DNA of 64,000 nucleotides. It comes from Bacteroides faecichinchillae JCM 17102. GTDB lineage: Bacteria; Bacteroidota; Bacteroidia; Bacteroidales; Bacteroidaceae. The translations under genes were made by a program, and so were the position numbers. The stretch lies in the NCBI RefSeq assembly GCF_000614145.1, contig NZ_BAKK01000007.1, forward strand, positions 1-64,000, in the 5' to 3' direction. Shown here piece by piece: positions 56,309 to 64,000 of this stretch. The notes under the pieces were generated by a model, which saw nothing but the letters and a program-made list of their open reading frames with translations, was not told where the DNA came from and ran no database searches. Position 1 is the stretch's first letter. Each line of letters opens with the position of its first letter.

Positions 56309-56959
56309 ATGAAAGTAAACAGATTGTTTTTTAACATATCTTTTTGGGTTATCGGAGTATTTTCATTTGCCTCATTGCAGGCTCAGGAAGCTAAAACTTT
56401 GTTTATAAATATGCCGGATTCTCTGAACCTTATTCTGACGAAGGTAAATCGGGAGGATTGTATTGATTTTCTGGAAAGTAAAATGAAAGCAGAAGTTGAG
56501 AATCGATTTGGTAAAAAATCAGAAATGACTGCTTTAAGCAAAGATTATATTCGCATGCAAATGTCTCCGCAAACTACTTGGCAGATGAAATTGTTGGCAT
56601 TGAGTGATTCGACGAATGTTGTTTGTGTAATTAATACTGCTTGTGCACCTGCTTGTGATAGTAATATAAGCTTTTATACAACGGCTTGGGAACCTCTACC
56701 AGCCTCTCAGTTCATTTCTCTCCCAGTGATGGATGATTTTCTCGTAGCTTCCGATTCGGTAGAAATATATGATTATGACGAAGCTCGTCGTACAGCCGAT
56801 ATATTGTTGATGAAAGCTGACTTTAACAAAGAAAATACGGAATTGGTATTTATTTTAGCTACTCCGGACTATATGTCAAGAGAAACGGCGGAAAAATTGA
56901 AGCCGTTTCTCCGCCGTCCTATTGTTTATCAATGGAAGAACGGTAAATTCTCCAAATAA
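56309..56959 (+). CDS. DUF3256 family exported protein
   Basis: A 216-residue exported protein with a signal peptide (NISFWVIGVFSFASLQAQ). DUF3256 family: TLFINMPDSLNLILTKVNRE, WQMKLLALSDSTNVVC, and LKPFLRRPIVYQWKNGKF at the end. The family is confined to Bacteroidota and has no known function. Single gene, convergent with the kinase gene. Confidence 0.85.
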   Translation: MKVNRLFFNISFWVIGVFSFASLQAQEAKTLFINMPDSLNLILTKVNREDCIDFLESKMKAEVENRFGKKSEMTALSKDYIRMQMSPQTTWQMKLLALSDSTNVVCVINTACAPACDSNISFYTTAWEPLPASQFISLPVMDDFLVASDSVEIYDYDEARRTADILLMKADFNKENTELVFILATPDYMSRETAEKLKPFLRRPIVYQWKNGKFSK

Positions 56960-56993
56960 TACCGTTCATTGTCCATTATTTATTCTCAATTAA

Positions 56994-58082
56994 CTATTTG
57001 CTCAAACACTCCTCGATAAAGTGTATCATTTCTGGTGTATGTGCTTCTACACTTTGAAGTAATTTGAATTGTGCTTTGGTACGGACTAGATTATGTTCGG
57101 GATACTTGATCTTATAGTAAGTATCTCCATTGATATAGTCAGCAAGAAACCGTACACATTGCATGTATGGGAATAACGCTGCTGCATAAGGTAAGTTTTC
57201 GATTTCGATAGGAGTAAGGAAGGATTTGGCTCCTTTCAAATAGCCTTTAGTAAATGCTTTAAAGATATCCATGTTGAAATTTACCCGATCAAGATCTTTG
57301 TCGTCTTCATCTCCCGTGTTAGCGCCTGTGCGCAAAAAGTCACCATAGTCAGAGAAGATAAAACTAGGCATTACAGTATCCAGATCGATTACACATAATA
57401 CTTTCCCATCTTCATCGAACATCATATTATTTACTTTAGTATCGCAGTGGCATACACGTTTGGGAAGTTTGCCTTCGCGATGCAAACGTTCAGCTTTGCA
57501 CATTTCATCAGCACGTTTTTCTATTTCGTCCAAATAGTATTGCATCTCTGCTACTCGCCCGACTGCATCGGCAGCAACGGCATCGCGAAGTTGTTGAAGA
57601 CGGAATTCCATATTGTGAAAGTCTGGGATAGTTTCACCTAATGTTTCCGGGATATCAGCCAACATTGCCTGGAAATTACCGAATGCATTTCCGGCATAGC
57701 AAGAGTATTCCGGATTGACAGTTTCAAATGTTTGGGCATGTGGTATGAATACCATAATACGCCAATAACTATCACCATCAAACCAATAAGTTTTTCCTTC
57801 ATCTGTTTCCAGGAAATTCAGGACTTTACGCTCTATATCTGATTCACCAGCTTCCATTAGTTTCTTGCGAATATGCCTTGTGACAGCAGTAATATTGAGT
57901 TGCAGCATCTCTACATTCTGGAAAATAGCATGATTAATTCGTTGGAGAACATAATCGGGGGCATCTGTTTCTTTTGTATTTACTTTGTAAGTATCATTGA
58001 TAAGTCCTGTCCCCAAAGGTTTAATATTTTCTACTGTACCTTGGATTTTGAACTTTGATACAATTTGCGATAAGTCTTTCAT
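56994..58082 (-). CDS. Aminoglycoside phosphotransferase-fold small-molecule kinase
   Basis: A 362-residue kinase of the APH/choline-kinase fold. The nucleotide loop region is IKPLGTGLINDTYKV; the catalytic loop is RVCHCDTKVNNMMFDEDG with the Asp of HxDxxxxN; the metal site is VIDLDTVMPSF. The best-known relatives in gut bacteria are N-acetylhexosamine 1-kinases (NahK), which feed lacto-N-biose or HexNAc into metabolism; that activity here is inferred. A broken GH109-type gene lies 1.1 kb away on the same strand, with YitT between. Confidence 0.82.
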   Translation of the reverse strand: MKDLSQIVSKFKIQGTVENIKPLGTGLINDTYKVNTKETDAPDYVLQRINHAIFQNVEMLQLNITAVTRHIRKKLMEAGESDIERKVLNFLETDEGKTYWFDGDSYWRIMVFIPHAQTFETVNPEYSCYAGNAFGNFQAMLADIPETLGETIPDFHNMEFRLQQLRDAVAADAVGRVAEMQYYLDEIEKRADEMCKAERLHREGKLPKRVCHCDTKVNNMMFDEDGKVLCVIDLDTVMPSFIFSDYGDFLRTGANTGDEDDKDLDRVNFNMDIFKAFTKGYLKGAKSFLTPIEIENLPYAAALFPYMQCVRFLADYINGDTYYKIKYPEHNLVRTKAQFKLLQSVEAHTPEMIHFIEECLSK

Positions 58083-58133
58083 GAATCTTTTATTTAAATA
58101 GTTTATACTAAGGTTATTCTTAATCTTGGCTTT

Positions 58134-59024
58134 TTATTTTACTTTGATATGATCGAAGCCTTCTCCGTATACTCCAATGACCGCACTTTGTGAAACAAAA
58201 GCATTTGGGTCAATATCCTTTATGAGTCGGAAAATGATGGTTGATTCACGTTTCTTTGCCAATACAAACATCATTTTTACTTCTTTACCAGTATAAAAAC
58301 CTGTGGCATTGATAATTGTTACTCCGCGATGAGGATATTCGTTGATATGCCGTCCTATTTCTTCATATTTGTTGGATATGATAAAGAACTGAACGGATTG
58401 GCGTGCACTATTCACCACCTGGTCGAGCACAAAACTACAAATGTAGAGTGTCACGAAACCATATACTACTTTTTCCCAATCCTTTAAGACAAAATAGCTG
58501 GAAGAGATGATGATAAGATCACAAATTAACATGACCCTTCCCAAAGTGATATCCCTGTATTTATTGATGATGGCTGCAATGATATCCGTACCGCCAGTAC
58601 TTCCATTGGCCGAAAAGGCGACTCCGATACCGCTTCCACAGAATGATGCACCAATAACGCATGCCATGAAAGGTTGGTCTTGAAGAAGAGTGATACCTGA
58701 TGATACTTTCTGAATCACTGATAGAAAGAAGGTTAGGGTAAATACTCCGAAGATTGTTTTAATGCAGAATTTTAATCCCAATAGTTTTAGAGCCAATAGT
58801 AGCAAAAAGAAGTTAATGCTGAAATAAGTAAATTGTACGGGGAATCCTGTAGCCCAGTATACGATAGATGCAATACCTGGCACTCCCCCGGTAGTAATAT
58901 CATTGGGGAGGAGAAAAACAGTCCATCCGATACCGTAGAGAATCATACCGATAGCAATCATTACGTAGTCTTTTGCTTCCTGAAGGATAGTCTGTCTAGA
59001 GGGTTTTAAAGCTGCTGTTTTCAT
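58134..59024 (-). CDS. YitT family membrane protein
   Basis: A 296-residue protein with five or six membrane segments (YVMIAIGMILYGIGWTVFLL, FTYFSINFFLLLLALKLLG, FGVFTLTFFLSVIQ) and a C-terminal DUF2179 domain (GRHINEYPHRGVTIINATG, VFVSQSAVIGVYGEGFDHI-like spacing). The mid-protein SANGSTGGTDIIAAII is a family signature. The substrate is unknown. It lies 51 bp upstream of the kinase gene on the same strand. Confidence 0.9.
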   Translation of the reverse strand: MKTAALKPSRQTILQEAKDYVMIAIGMILYGIGWTVFLLPNDITTGGVPGIASIVYWATGFPVQFTYFSINFFLLLLALKLLGLKFCIKTIFGVFTLTFFLSVIQKVSSGITLLQDQPFMACVIGASFCGSGIGVAFSANGSTGGTDIIAAIINKYRDITLGRVMLICDLIIISSSYFVLKDWEKVVYGFVTLYICSFVLDQVVNSARQSVQFFIISNKYEEIGRHINEYPHRGVTIINATGFYTGKEVKMMFVLAKKRESTIIFRLIKDIDPNAFVSQSAVIGVYGEGFDHIKVK

Positions 59025-59097
59025 ATAAAGATAATGTGTAATTATCGAGTGAGTGTCTTATTCAGAAGGTTGATTATCTGTCATTGTATAATTTACC

Positions 59098-59163
59098 AGA
59101 CGCGAATTCAGCGAATACTACGGATCTAAAATAAACTCGTAGTATCTGCGTCGTCCGCGTCCC
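59098..59163 (-). repeat. Imperfect palindrome between GH109-type gene and YitT
   Basis: ATACTACG (59115-59122) and CGTAGTAT (59138-59145) form the inner stem; GACGCG and CGCGTC repeat the symmetry further out. It probably ends the GH109-type transcript and resembles the palindromes at 16626-16677 and 61540-61597. Confidence 0.5.
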
Positions 59164-59211
59164 AAAATACAAAGTGTACACTTCTGACTTTGCTTTTAAG
59201 TATATCACTAT

Positions 59212-60620
59212 TTATTTAGCAAAGGCGTATTGGAAACCTTTTACTTTGTTCCATCCACCACGAGTAAAGTCGGGGATTTCTACAGGAGCAGAATTGTTTT
59301 CGATAGAAAGTCTGGTGAGTTCAGCCATGCAGCACCATTCTGCGAGATCATATACATCCATATCTAATGGCAAACCGTTACGCAAGCAGTATATCAAGCG
59401 ATAATCCATGATATAATCCATGCCACCGTGACCGCCTACTTTTTTTGCAGTCTCTTCCAGTTCTTGATCCAGAATAGGACTTCTATACTTAGCCATCAAT
59501 GCCTGTTTTACATCTGCCGGAACAGAACCGTGTGCATTTAGATTTTCATGGTTGGGTATCTCGTCACCTTTCACTTGTGAAGGTCTCAGACAGTATTCCT
59601 CAATTGGATATTTACTGGCATAGCCATCGGTTCCGACTACTTGATACATACGACTATAAGGGCGTGGTGTCATTACATTGTGCTGGATAAGCATAGTACG
59701 TTCATTTTCTGTACGAATAATAGTTGTAGTCTGGTCACCGTTCTGGAAATCTTTCACATCTTCTCCAGTTTGTTTCTTAATAAATGCCGGACCATTTACT
59801 GCCTTCGTATCCATAGCAACTAAAGTTTTCATGCGATCACCACGATGGATATTAAGAATTTGGCAAGCAGGACCATGCCATGGGTAGCATAAACATCTCC
59901 ACGATGTAAGCGGTTGTAGTCCATACGCCAATTATTCCAATAGTAAGGCCAGAAATCTTCCAGATTATGGATATATGAACCTTCCACATGGAGAACTTCA
60001 CCGAATACTCCTTGTTGTGCCATGTTCAAAGTTGTCATTTCGAAGAAATCGTATACACAATTCTCCAGCTGCATACAATGTTTGCGAGTTTTCTCAGATG
60101 TGTTGATAAGCTTCCATATTTCTTCCAATGTCATAGCGGCAGGGACTTCGATAGCTACATGTTTACCATGTTCCATAGCGTATACGCCCATTTCAGCATG
60201 ATGCTTCCAATCTGTAGCAATATACACAAGATCAATGTCATCGCGTTCACATAATTGTTTCCATGCATCTTCTGTGCCAGTATAAGAAGCTGCTTCTGGC
60301 AAACCGGCTTTCTTCAGGATGTTTTGTGATTTTTCTACGCATTCAGGACGGATGTCGCAAAGAGCGACCACTTTAGTGCCCGGAATATAGGCAAAACGTT
60401 CTACTGCTCCAGGACCTCTCATTCCTAAACCGATGAAACCGACCCGGACTGTTTCCAGTTTTGGGGTTACTAACTGAATAACGTCTTTTTGCCCGGAAGG
60501 ACGATCAGGTGTTTCTACTTGAATAGGTTTGAATACTTCTTTTTCTTTTTGAGTGCAGCAACTAGTTTGACAGGTTAATAAGGTAAAACCAATAGCCAAT
60601 GAAATTAGCAGTTCTTTCAT
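59212..60620 (-). pseudogene. GH109-type (Gfo/Idh/MocA) protein, frameshifted
   Basis: The first part (60620 to about 59874) has a lipoprotein signal (LLTCQTSCC) and the NAD-binding half (RVGFIGLGMRGPGAVERFAY, VVALCDIRPECVEKS, HGKHVAIEVPAAMTLEE). The second part, in another frame, carries GPACQILNIHRGDRM and the C-terminal half to 59212. One added G in the GG at 59873-59874 restores THGMGPACQI and a 469-residue protein. Family members are NAD-using alpha-N-acetylgalactosaminidases that act on host glycans. The gene starts 8 kb from nothing related, except the HexNAc-type kinase downstream. Confidence 0.85.
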
Positions 60621-60744
60621 GATTTTTTTAGAGGGTTAAAGGGTTAATTAGTGTGTTTTCTTACAAAAGCCAAAAATAGTAATTAATCATAAATTAATTG
60701 CTTTTATTTCGGAATATTTCAAATAAAAGGAAGAGAAGGAGGGA

Positions 60745-60778
60745 AATAAAAAAGAGAATCTGATATTCAGATTCTCTT
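60745..60778 (-). terminator. Terminator of the tRNA operon
   Basis: AAGAGAATCTGA (60778-60767 on minus) and its complement (60763-60752) form a perfect 12-bp stem with a 3-nt loop, followed by a T-rich run. It starts 4 nt after the tRNA-Gly 3' end. Confidence 0.85.
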
Positions 60779-60781
60779 GAG

Positions 60782-60854
60782 AGCGGAAGACGGGGCTCAA
60801 ACCCGCGACCCTCAGCTTGGAAGGCTAATGCTCTATCAACTGAGCTACTTCCGC
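60782..60854 (-). tRNA. tRNA-Gly (anticodon UCC)
   Basis: A 73-nt cloverleaf: acceptor GCGGAAG/CTTCCGC, D arm with AGCTCAGTTGATAGAGC, anticodon loop CTTCCAA (anticodon TCC), T arm with GGGTTTGAGCCC. The 3' CCA is not encoded. It lies 8 nt after tRNA-Tyr in the same transcript. Confidence 0.96.
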
Positions 60855-60862
60855 AATTTTAG

Positions 60863-60945
60863 TGGGCAAAGATGGATTCGAACCACCGAAGTCGAAAGAC
60901 AGCAGATTTACAGTCTGCCCCATTTGGCCACTCTGGTATTTGCCC
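60863..60945 (-). tRNA. tRNA-Tyr (anticodon GUA)
   Basis: An 83-nt tRNA with a long variable arm, as expected for tRNA-Tyr. Acceptor GGGCAAA/TTTGCCC, anticodon loop CTGTAAA (anticodon GTA), T arm with GGTTCGAATCC. CCA is not encoded. First of two tRNAs from the promoter at 61015-60985. Confidence 0.96.
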
Positions 60946-60984
60946 TTTTTTGCTTTTGAGGAGGTTTGTTTCTCAATTGCGGTG

Positions 60985-61015
60985 CAAAGATACAACTATT
61001 TATTTAAACTCCAAA
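60985..61015 (-). promoter_or_regulatory. Promoter of the tRNA-Tyr/tRNA-Gly operon
   Basis: On the minus strand TTTG (61015-61012), a 19-bp spacer, and TATCTTTG (60992-60985): a perfect Bacteroides promoter. It overlaps the last codons of ribH. Confidence 0.8.
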
Positions 61016-61490
61016 CAAAATCGATCATTTTTATTGCAGTAATTGCACATTCGTCTCCTTTGTTACCTAGTTTACCACCGGCTCTATCCTCTGCTTGCTC
61101 CATTGTATTGGTGGTAATTAATCCATAAATCACTGGTATATCGCCAGTTGCGTTTAATTCGGTAATTCCTTGAGTTGCTCCCATACAAACATAGTCAAAA
61201 TGTGGAGTATCTCCTTTAATTACACAACCAATTGCAATGATAGCATCAATCTCACAATTTTCCATCATTTGGTTAGCACCAAAAGTCAGTTCGAAACTTC
61301 CCGGTACTGTTTTAACCAAAATGTTCTCTTCTTTGGCTCCATGTTTTTTCAGTGTATTGATTGCACCGTTTAATAGAGCACCGGTAATATTGAAATTCCA
61401 TTCTGATACAACAATACCGAATTTCATGTTTTCAGCATTAGGAACAGAATTAAAATCGTATTCGGACAGGTTATGATATGCAGTTGCCAT
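60996..61490 (-). CDS. ribH: 6,7-dimethyl-8-ribityllumazine synthase
   Basis: A 164-residue lumazine synthase, the penultimate step of riboflavin synthesis. Key parts are [44 protein letters not shown] with the catalytic His region, and a [16 protein letters not shown] end. Length is normal. It lies 131 bp downstream of the TPR gene on the same strand, across an imperfect palindrome. No FMN riboswitch is visible in front. Confidence 0.96.
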   Translation of the reverse strand: MATAYHNLSEYDFNSVPNAENMKFGIVVSEWNFNITGALLNGAINTLKKHGAKEENILVKTVPGSFELTFGANQMMENCEIDAIIAIGCVIKGDTPHFDYVCMGATQGITELNATGDIPVIYGLITTNTMEQAEDRAGGKLGNKGDECAITAIKMIDFVWSLNK

Positions 61491-61539
61491 AATGTGTAAA
61501 TTTAAAGGGAGTTAATAAATGATTTAAAAAAAACACAGA

Positions 61540-61597
61540 TTATACGGATATCACGGTTCTGAATATAACCCGCTTAATCCGTGTAATCCGTGCTCAA
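61540..61597 (-). repeat. Imperfect palindrome between the TPR gene and ribH
   Basis: CACAGATTATACGGATATCACGG and, after a short loop, CCGCTTAATCCGTGTAATCC form an imperfect long stem. It is related to the hairpin at 16626-16677 (shared CGTGTAAT core) and may end the TPR transcript. Confidence 0.5.
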
Positions 61598-61620
61598 GTT
61601 TCTCTATATAATAAAGTATG

Positions 61621-62304
61621 TTATTTCTTCATCAATTTAGCCTGTTCGATATATTTGTCGATATCGATAGCTTGGTAAGACTGGAAATATTTATCTTTGA
61701 TTTTCGTATAAGCCTCTACAGCGTCGTCGAATTTTCCTTGTTTCACCAGGATCTCACCTGCTTGCATCAGGAAAATAGGGCTCAATGTGTTATTGTCAGC
61801 TTTGGCTGCTGCCGATAGCAAAGTAGAAGCAGCTTTATCCAACTGTCCGAGTTGTGCATAACAGTTTCCTGTAGCACCCAAAATAGCAGGAGCTACCATT
61901 TGGTCATTGCTGCTGAAGCTATCCAGCATTTTAACTGCATCTTCATATTTACCAAGTTGTGCATAACAAATACCTGCATAAGCTTTAGCCAGATTAGCAG
62001 CTTTTGTTCCGCTGTATTCATCTGCTACTTTCAGGAAACCTGTAAAACCGATGCTGTCACCGTTTAAAGCTTGTTCAAAAGCATCTTGTTCAAAGTATTC
62101 TTGTCCTTTGAAAAGTGCTGCTTGTGCTTTCTCTTCACGTGGCTCTGCATAGAGGTGCTTGTACATGATAAAACCTGCTACGATGATGACTACAGCCGCA
62201 ACACCACCGATGATTGCATTTTTGTACTTGATAAGAAATGCTTCCGATTGTGTCAGTGCATCTTCTACGTTCAGATGTTCGTTCTGATTCTTTTGTTCTG
62301 CCAT
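61621..62304 (-). CDS. Tetratricopeptide-repeat membrane protein (YfgM-like)
   Basis: A 227-residue protein: a cytosolic start (EQKNQNEHLNVEDALTQSE), one membrane helix (AIIGGVAAVVIIVAGFIMYKHL), then TPR units in the periplasm (LAKAYAGICYAQLGKYEDAV, AILGATGNCYAQLGQLDKAA, LMQAGEILVKQGKFDDAVEA). The layout is like YfgM, an ancillary SecYEG-linked factor; the function here is inferred. A -7-like TAATTTTG lies at 62361-62354. Confidence 0.87.
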   Translation of the reverse strand: MAEQKNQNEHLNVEDALTQSEAFLIKYKNAIIGGVAAVVIIVAGFIMYKHLYAEPREEKAQAALFKGQEYFEQDAFEQALNGDSIGFTGFLKVADEYSGTKAANLAKAYAGICYAQLGKYEDAVKMLDSFSSNDQMVAPAILGATGNCYAQLGQLDKAASTLLSAAAKADNNTLSPIFLMQAGEILVKQGKFDDAVEAYTKIKDKYFQSYQAIDIDKYIEQAKLMKK

Positions 62305-62353
62305 TTTTATATGATTCTTTTTGTTATTATTCGTTGTTTGATAATTCGACTCG

Positions 62354-62361
62354 CAAAATTA
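62354..62361 (-). promoter_or_regulatory. -7 element of the TPR gene
   Basis: TAATTTTG on the minus strand, 50 bp before the ATG at 62304. No -33 element at 19-21 bp. Confidence 0.4.
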
Positions 62362-62435
62362 GTTTTTTTATATCTACCAACGAAATTTAGAGGCATCTTT
62401 TTTTATATTACACTCGAAAACCACGAAAATCTTGC

Positions 62436-62443
62436 TACTTTTG
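62436..62443 (+). promoter_or_regulatory. -7 element of recF
   Basis: TACTTTTG, matching TAnnTTTG, 22 bp before the recF ATG at 62466. Confidence 0.5.
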
Positions 62444-62465
62444 TGAACAAATTAACGTGTGTGCA

Positions 62466-63575
62466 ATGATACTGAAACGGATATCCATATTAAATTATAA
62501 GAACCTGGAACAAGTAGAGTTGGATTTTTCTGCTAAACTGAATTGTTTTTTCGGGCAGAATGGAATGGGGAAGACGAATTTGCTGGATGCTGTCTACTTC
62601 TTGTCTTTCTGTAAAAGTTCGGGCAATCCGATTGATTCTCAGAATATTCGTCACGAACAAGATTTTTTTGTGATTCAGGGATTTTATGAGGCGGAGGATG
62701 GAACACCGGAAGAAATTTATTGCGGAATGAAACGTCGTTCGAAGAAACAGTTTAAACGTAATAAAAAAGAATATAGTCGTTTCTCCGATCACATTGGTTT
62801 TCTTCCATTGGTGATGGTTTCACCTGCTGACTCGGATTTAATCTCAGGAGGAAGTGACGAACGTCGCCGTTTTATGGATGTTGTGATTTCTCAGTATGAT
62901 AAGGAATATTTGGATGCTTTAATTCGATACAATAAGGCATTGGCACAACGCAATATCTTGTTGAAAAGTGAGTTCCCGGTGGAGGAAGAATTGTTTCTGG
63001 TATGGGAAGAGATGATGGCGCAAGCTGGTGATATTGTATTTCATAAGCGTGAGGCTTTTATCAGCGAATTTATTCCTATTTTCCAGTCCTTTTATTCTTT
63101 TATTTCTCAAGATAAGGAGCAAGTCGGTCTGACTTATGAGTCGCATGCAAAGGATACCTCATTACTGGAAGTGTTGAAGCAGAGTCGGGAACGGGATAAG
63201 ATTATGGGATTTTCATTGCGTGGCATTCATAAAGATGAATTAAATATGCTTCTGGGTGAGTTTCCTATTAAGAAAGAAGGATCGCAGGGACAGAATAAAA
63301 CTTATCTGGTTGCTCTGAAACTGGCACAATTTGATTTCTTGAAACGTACGGGGAGGACCATACCTCTCTTGTTATTGGATGATATTTTTGATAAGTTGGA
63401 TGCTTCGCGTGTAGAACAGATTGTGAAACTGGTAGCAGGGGATAATTTTGGTCAGATCTTTATTACGGATACTAACAGGGAACATCTGGATCGTATTTTA
63501 TATAAAGTAGGAAGTGATTATAAAATGTTCATTGTAGAACAAGGCGTCATTCGTGAAATGGAGGTGGAACCATGA
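62466..63575 (+). CDS. recF: DNA replication and repair protein RecF
   Basis: A 369-residue RecF, the SMC-like ATPase that loads RecA at gaps with RecO and RecR. Walker A is GQNGMGKTNLL, the signature motif is LISGGSDERRRFMD, and Walker B is LLLLDDIFDKLD. I use the ATG at 62466 because MILKRISILNYKNL is the family start; a GTG three codons upstream is possible. The stop overlaps the start of the DUF721 gene (ATGA at 63572). Confidence 0.95.
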   Translation: MILKRISILNYKNLEQVELDFSAKLNCFFGQNGMGKTNLLDAVYFLSFCKSSGNPIDSQNIRHEQDFFVIQGFYEAEDGTPEEIYCGMKRRSKKQFKRNKKEYSRFSDHIGFLPLVMVSPADSDLISGGSDERRRFMDVVISQYDKEYLDALIRYNKALAQRNILLKSEFPVEEELFLVWEEMMAQAGDIVFHKREAFISEFIPIFQSFYSFISQDKEQVGLTYESHAKDTSLLEVLKQSRERDKIMGFSLRGIHKDELNMLLGEFPIKKEGSQGQNKTYLVALKLAQFDFLKRTGRTIPLLLLDDIFDKLDASRVEQIVKLVAGDNFGQIFITDTNREHLDRILYKVGSDYKMFIVEQGVIREMEVEP

Positions 63576-63858
63576 AAAGAAATAATGCGGAACAAATTGG
63601 GAAATTGATTCAACAGTTTCTTCGTCAGGAGAGCTTGAATCTCCGCTGAATGAACAACGATTGATGGACGCCTGGCCTCAAGTGTTGGGACCTGCAGCAA
63701 GTTATACCAGCAATCTTTATATCCGTAATCAAACGTTATACGTACATCTGACTTCTGCTGCTCTTCGCCAGGAGTTGTTGATGGGGCGCGAAGTTTTGAT
63801 ACGCACATTGAATAAGAAAGTCGGAGCAACAGTGATTACCAACATTATTTTTCGTTAA
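63572..63858 (+). pseudogene. DUF721 (DciA-like) protein, frameshifted
   Basis: The gene starts in an ATGA overlap with recF (MKRNNAEQIGKLIQQFLRQE) and hits a stop at about 63649. A second frame goes on with SPLNEQRLMDAWPQVLGPAA and VHLTSAALRQELLMGREVLI to 63858. One added G at 63637 gives RQESLESPLNEQRL, the DUF721 layout of 95 residues. DUF721/DciA-like proteins are linked to replication-helicase loading, and the recF-DUF721 pairing is normal in Bacteroidota. Losing it would be surprising. Confidence 0.85.
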
Positions 63859-64000
63859 GGAAAGGGATTTTATCAATTACTTTCATTCCCAGATTTTGGA
63901 GCGTTTGACGGGCGCGGTCATAATAAACAGGAGTTTCTAAATATTGATAATGATGTGCGTCTACTCCGATAATGGCAGTGCAGCCTTCATGCGTTGCTAC
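63845..64000 (-). CDS. C-terminal end of a PHP-domain-like hydrolase (partial)
   Basis: The last 51 codons of a minus-strand gene that runs off the window. The piece AIIGVDAHHYQYLETPVYYD with a closing YDRARQTLQNLGMKVIDKI looks like the end of a PHP-family metal-dependent phosphoesterase (the DAH motif supplies a metal ligand). Its 3' end overlaps the DUF721 gene by 14 bp, tail to tail. The family assignment is tentative because most of the protein is missing. Confidence 0.6.
   Translation of the reverse strand, partial: VATHEGCTAIIGVDAHHYQYLETPVYYDRARQTLQNLGMKVIDKIPFLNEK

Noticed and set aside
60996..61620. FMN riboswitch in front of ribH
   Set aside because: The upstream region shows only the imperfect palindrome; none of the conserved RFN-element blocks is seen.

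Overview
The window reads as a chromosomal segment of a Bacteroides species. The support is: Bacteroides-type promoters (a -7 element TAnnTTTG, sometimes with TTTG about 19-20 bp upstream), the LpxC-FabZ fusion, a dipeptidyl peptidase IV, FimB/Mfa1-type fimbrial lipoproteins, a hybrid two-component regulator and many DUFs typical of Bacteroidales. Species cannot be fixed from the sequence alone; gene content resembles the B. thetaiotaomicron group.

Layout. (1) 1-3.75 kb: a compact module of an HU-like DNA-binding gene and a VirE-type primase/helicase gene, divergently arranged around four exact-period 22-bp direct repeats, and bounded by inverted copies of a ~115-bp repeat built from GTGACAATA boxes. 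(2) 3.9-31.3 kb: mostly housekeeping. HAD phosphatase, DUF4861, fabI with a GldB-like lipoprotein, an RsmI-like methylase, a membrane protein, lipA, DPP-IV, a BlaI/M56-peptidase pair, miaA, the lipid A block lpxD, lpxC-fabZ, lpxA, an HD phosphohydrolase, pyrF, prfA, purM, a broken lemA/TPM pair, an alpha/beta hydrolase, aroE, menG, purC and phoH. (3) 31.4-35.2 kb: debris of AAA-ATPase/PD-(D/E)XK genes around a LAS-type peptidase-like DUF5715 lipoprotein, then nfeD-like and flotillin. (4) 35.3-48.9 kb: a minus-strand fimbrial locus (DUF3575, DUF3868/OmpA, Mfa1, FimB/Mfa2, Mfa1-like, fimbrillins, a FISUMP protein, FimB) containing a broken Rpn nuclease gene and a third copy of the ~115-bp repeat. 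(5) 49-54.5 kb: a lipoprotein gene with an unusual leader, and a 1383-aa hybrid two-component regulator whose phosphoacceptor histidine is replaced by glutamine. (6) 54.6-64 kb: truA, a DMT transporter, DUF3256, a small-molecule kinase, YitT, a broken GH109-type gene, tRNA-Tyr and tRNA-Gly, ribH, a TPR protein, recF, a broken DUF721 gene and the end of a PHP-like gene.

Eight genes are each broken by what looks like one missing base. All eight reading-frame lengths are 2 modulo 3, and in each case adding one base to a short homopolymer restores a family-like protein. This is either a sequencing/assembly deletion bias or a real run of recent pseudogenes; read mapping would decide. The most interesting candidate system is the repeat-bounded HU/VirE module with its iteron-like array and the solo repeat copy 42 kb away.
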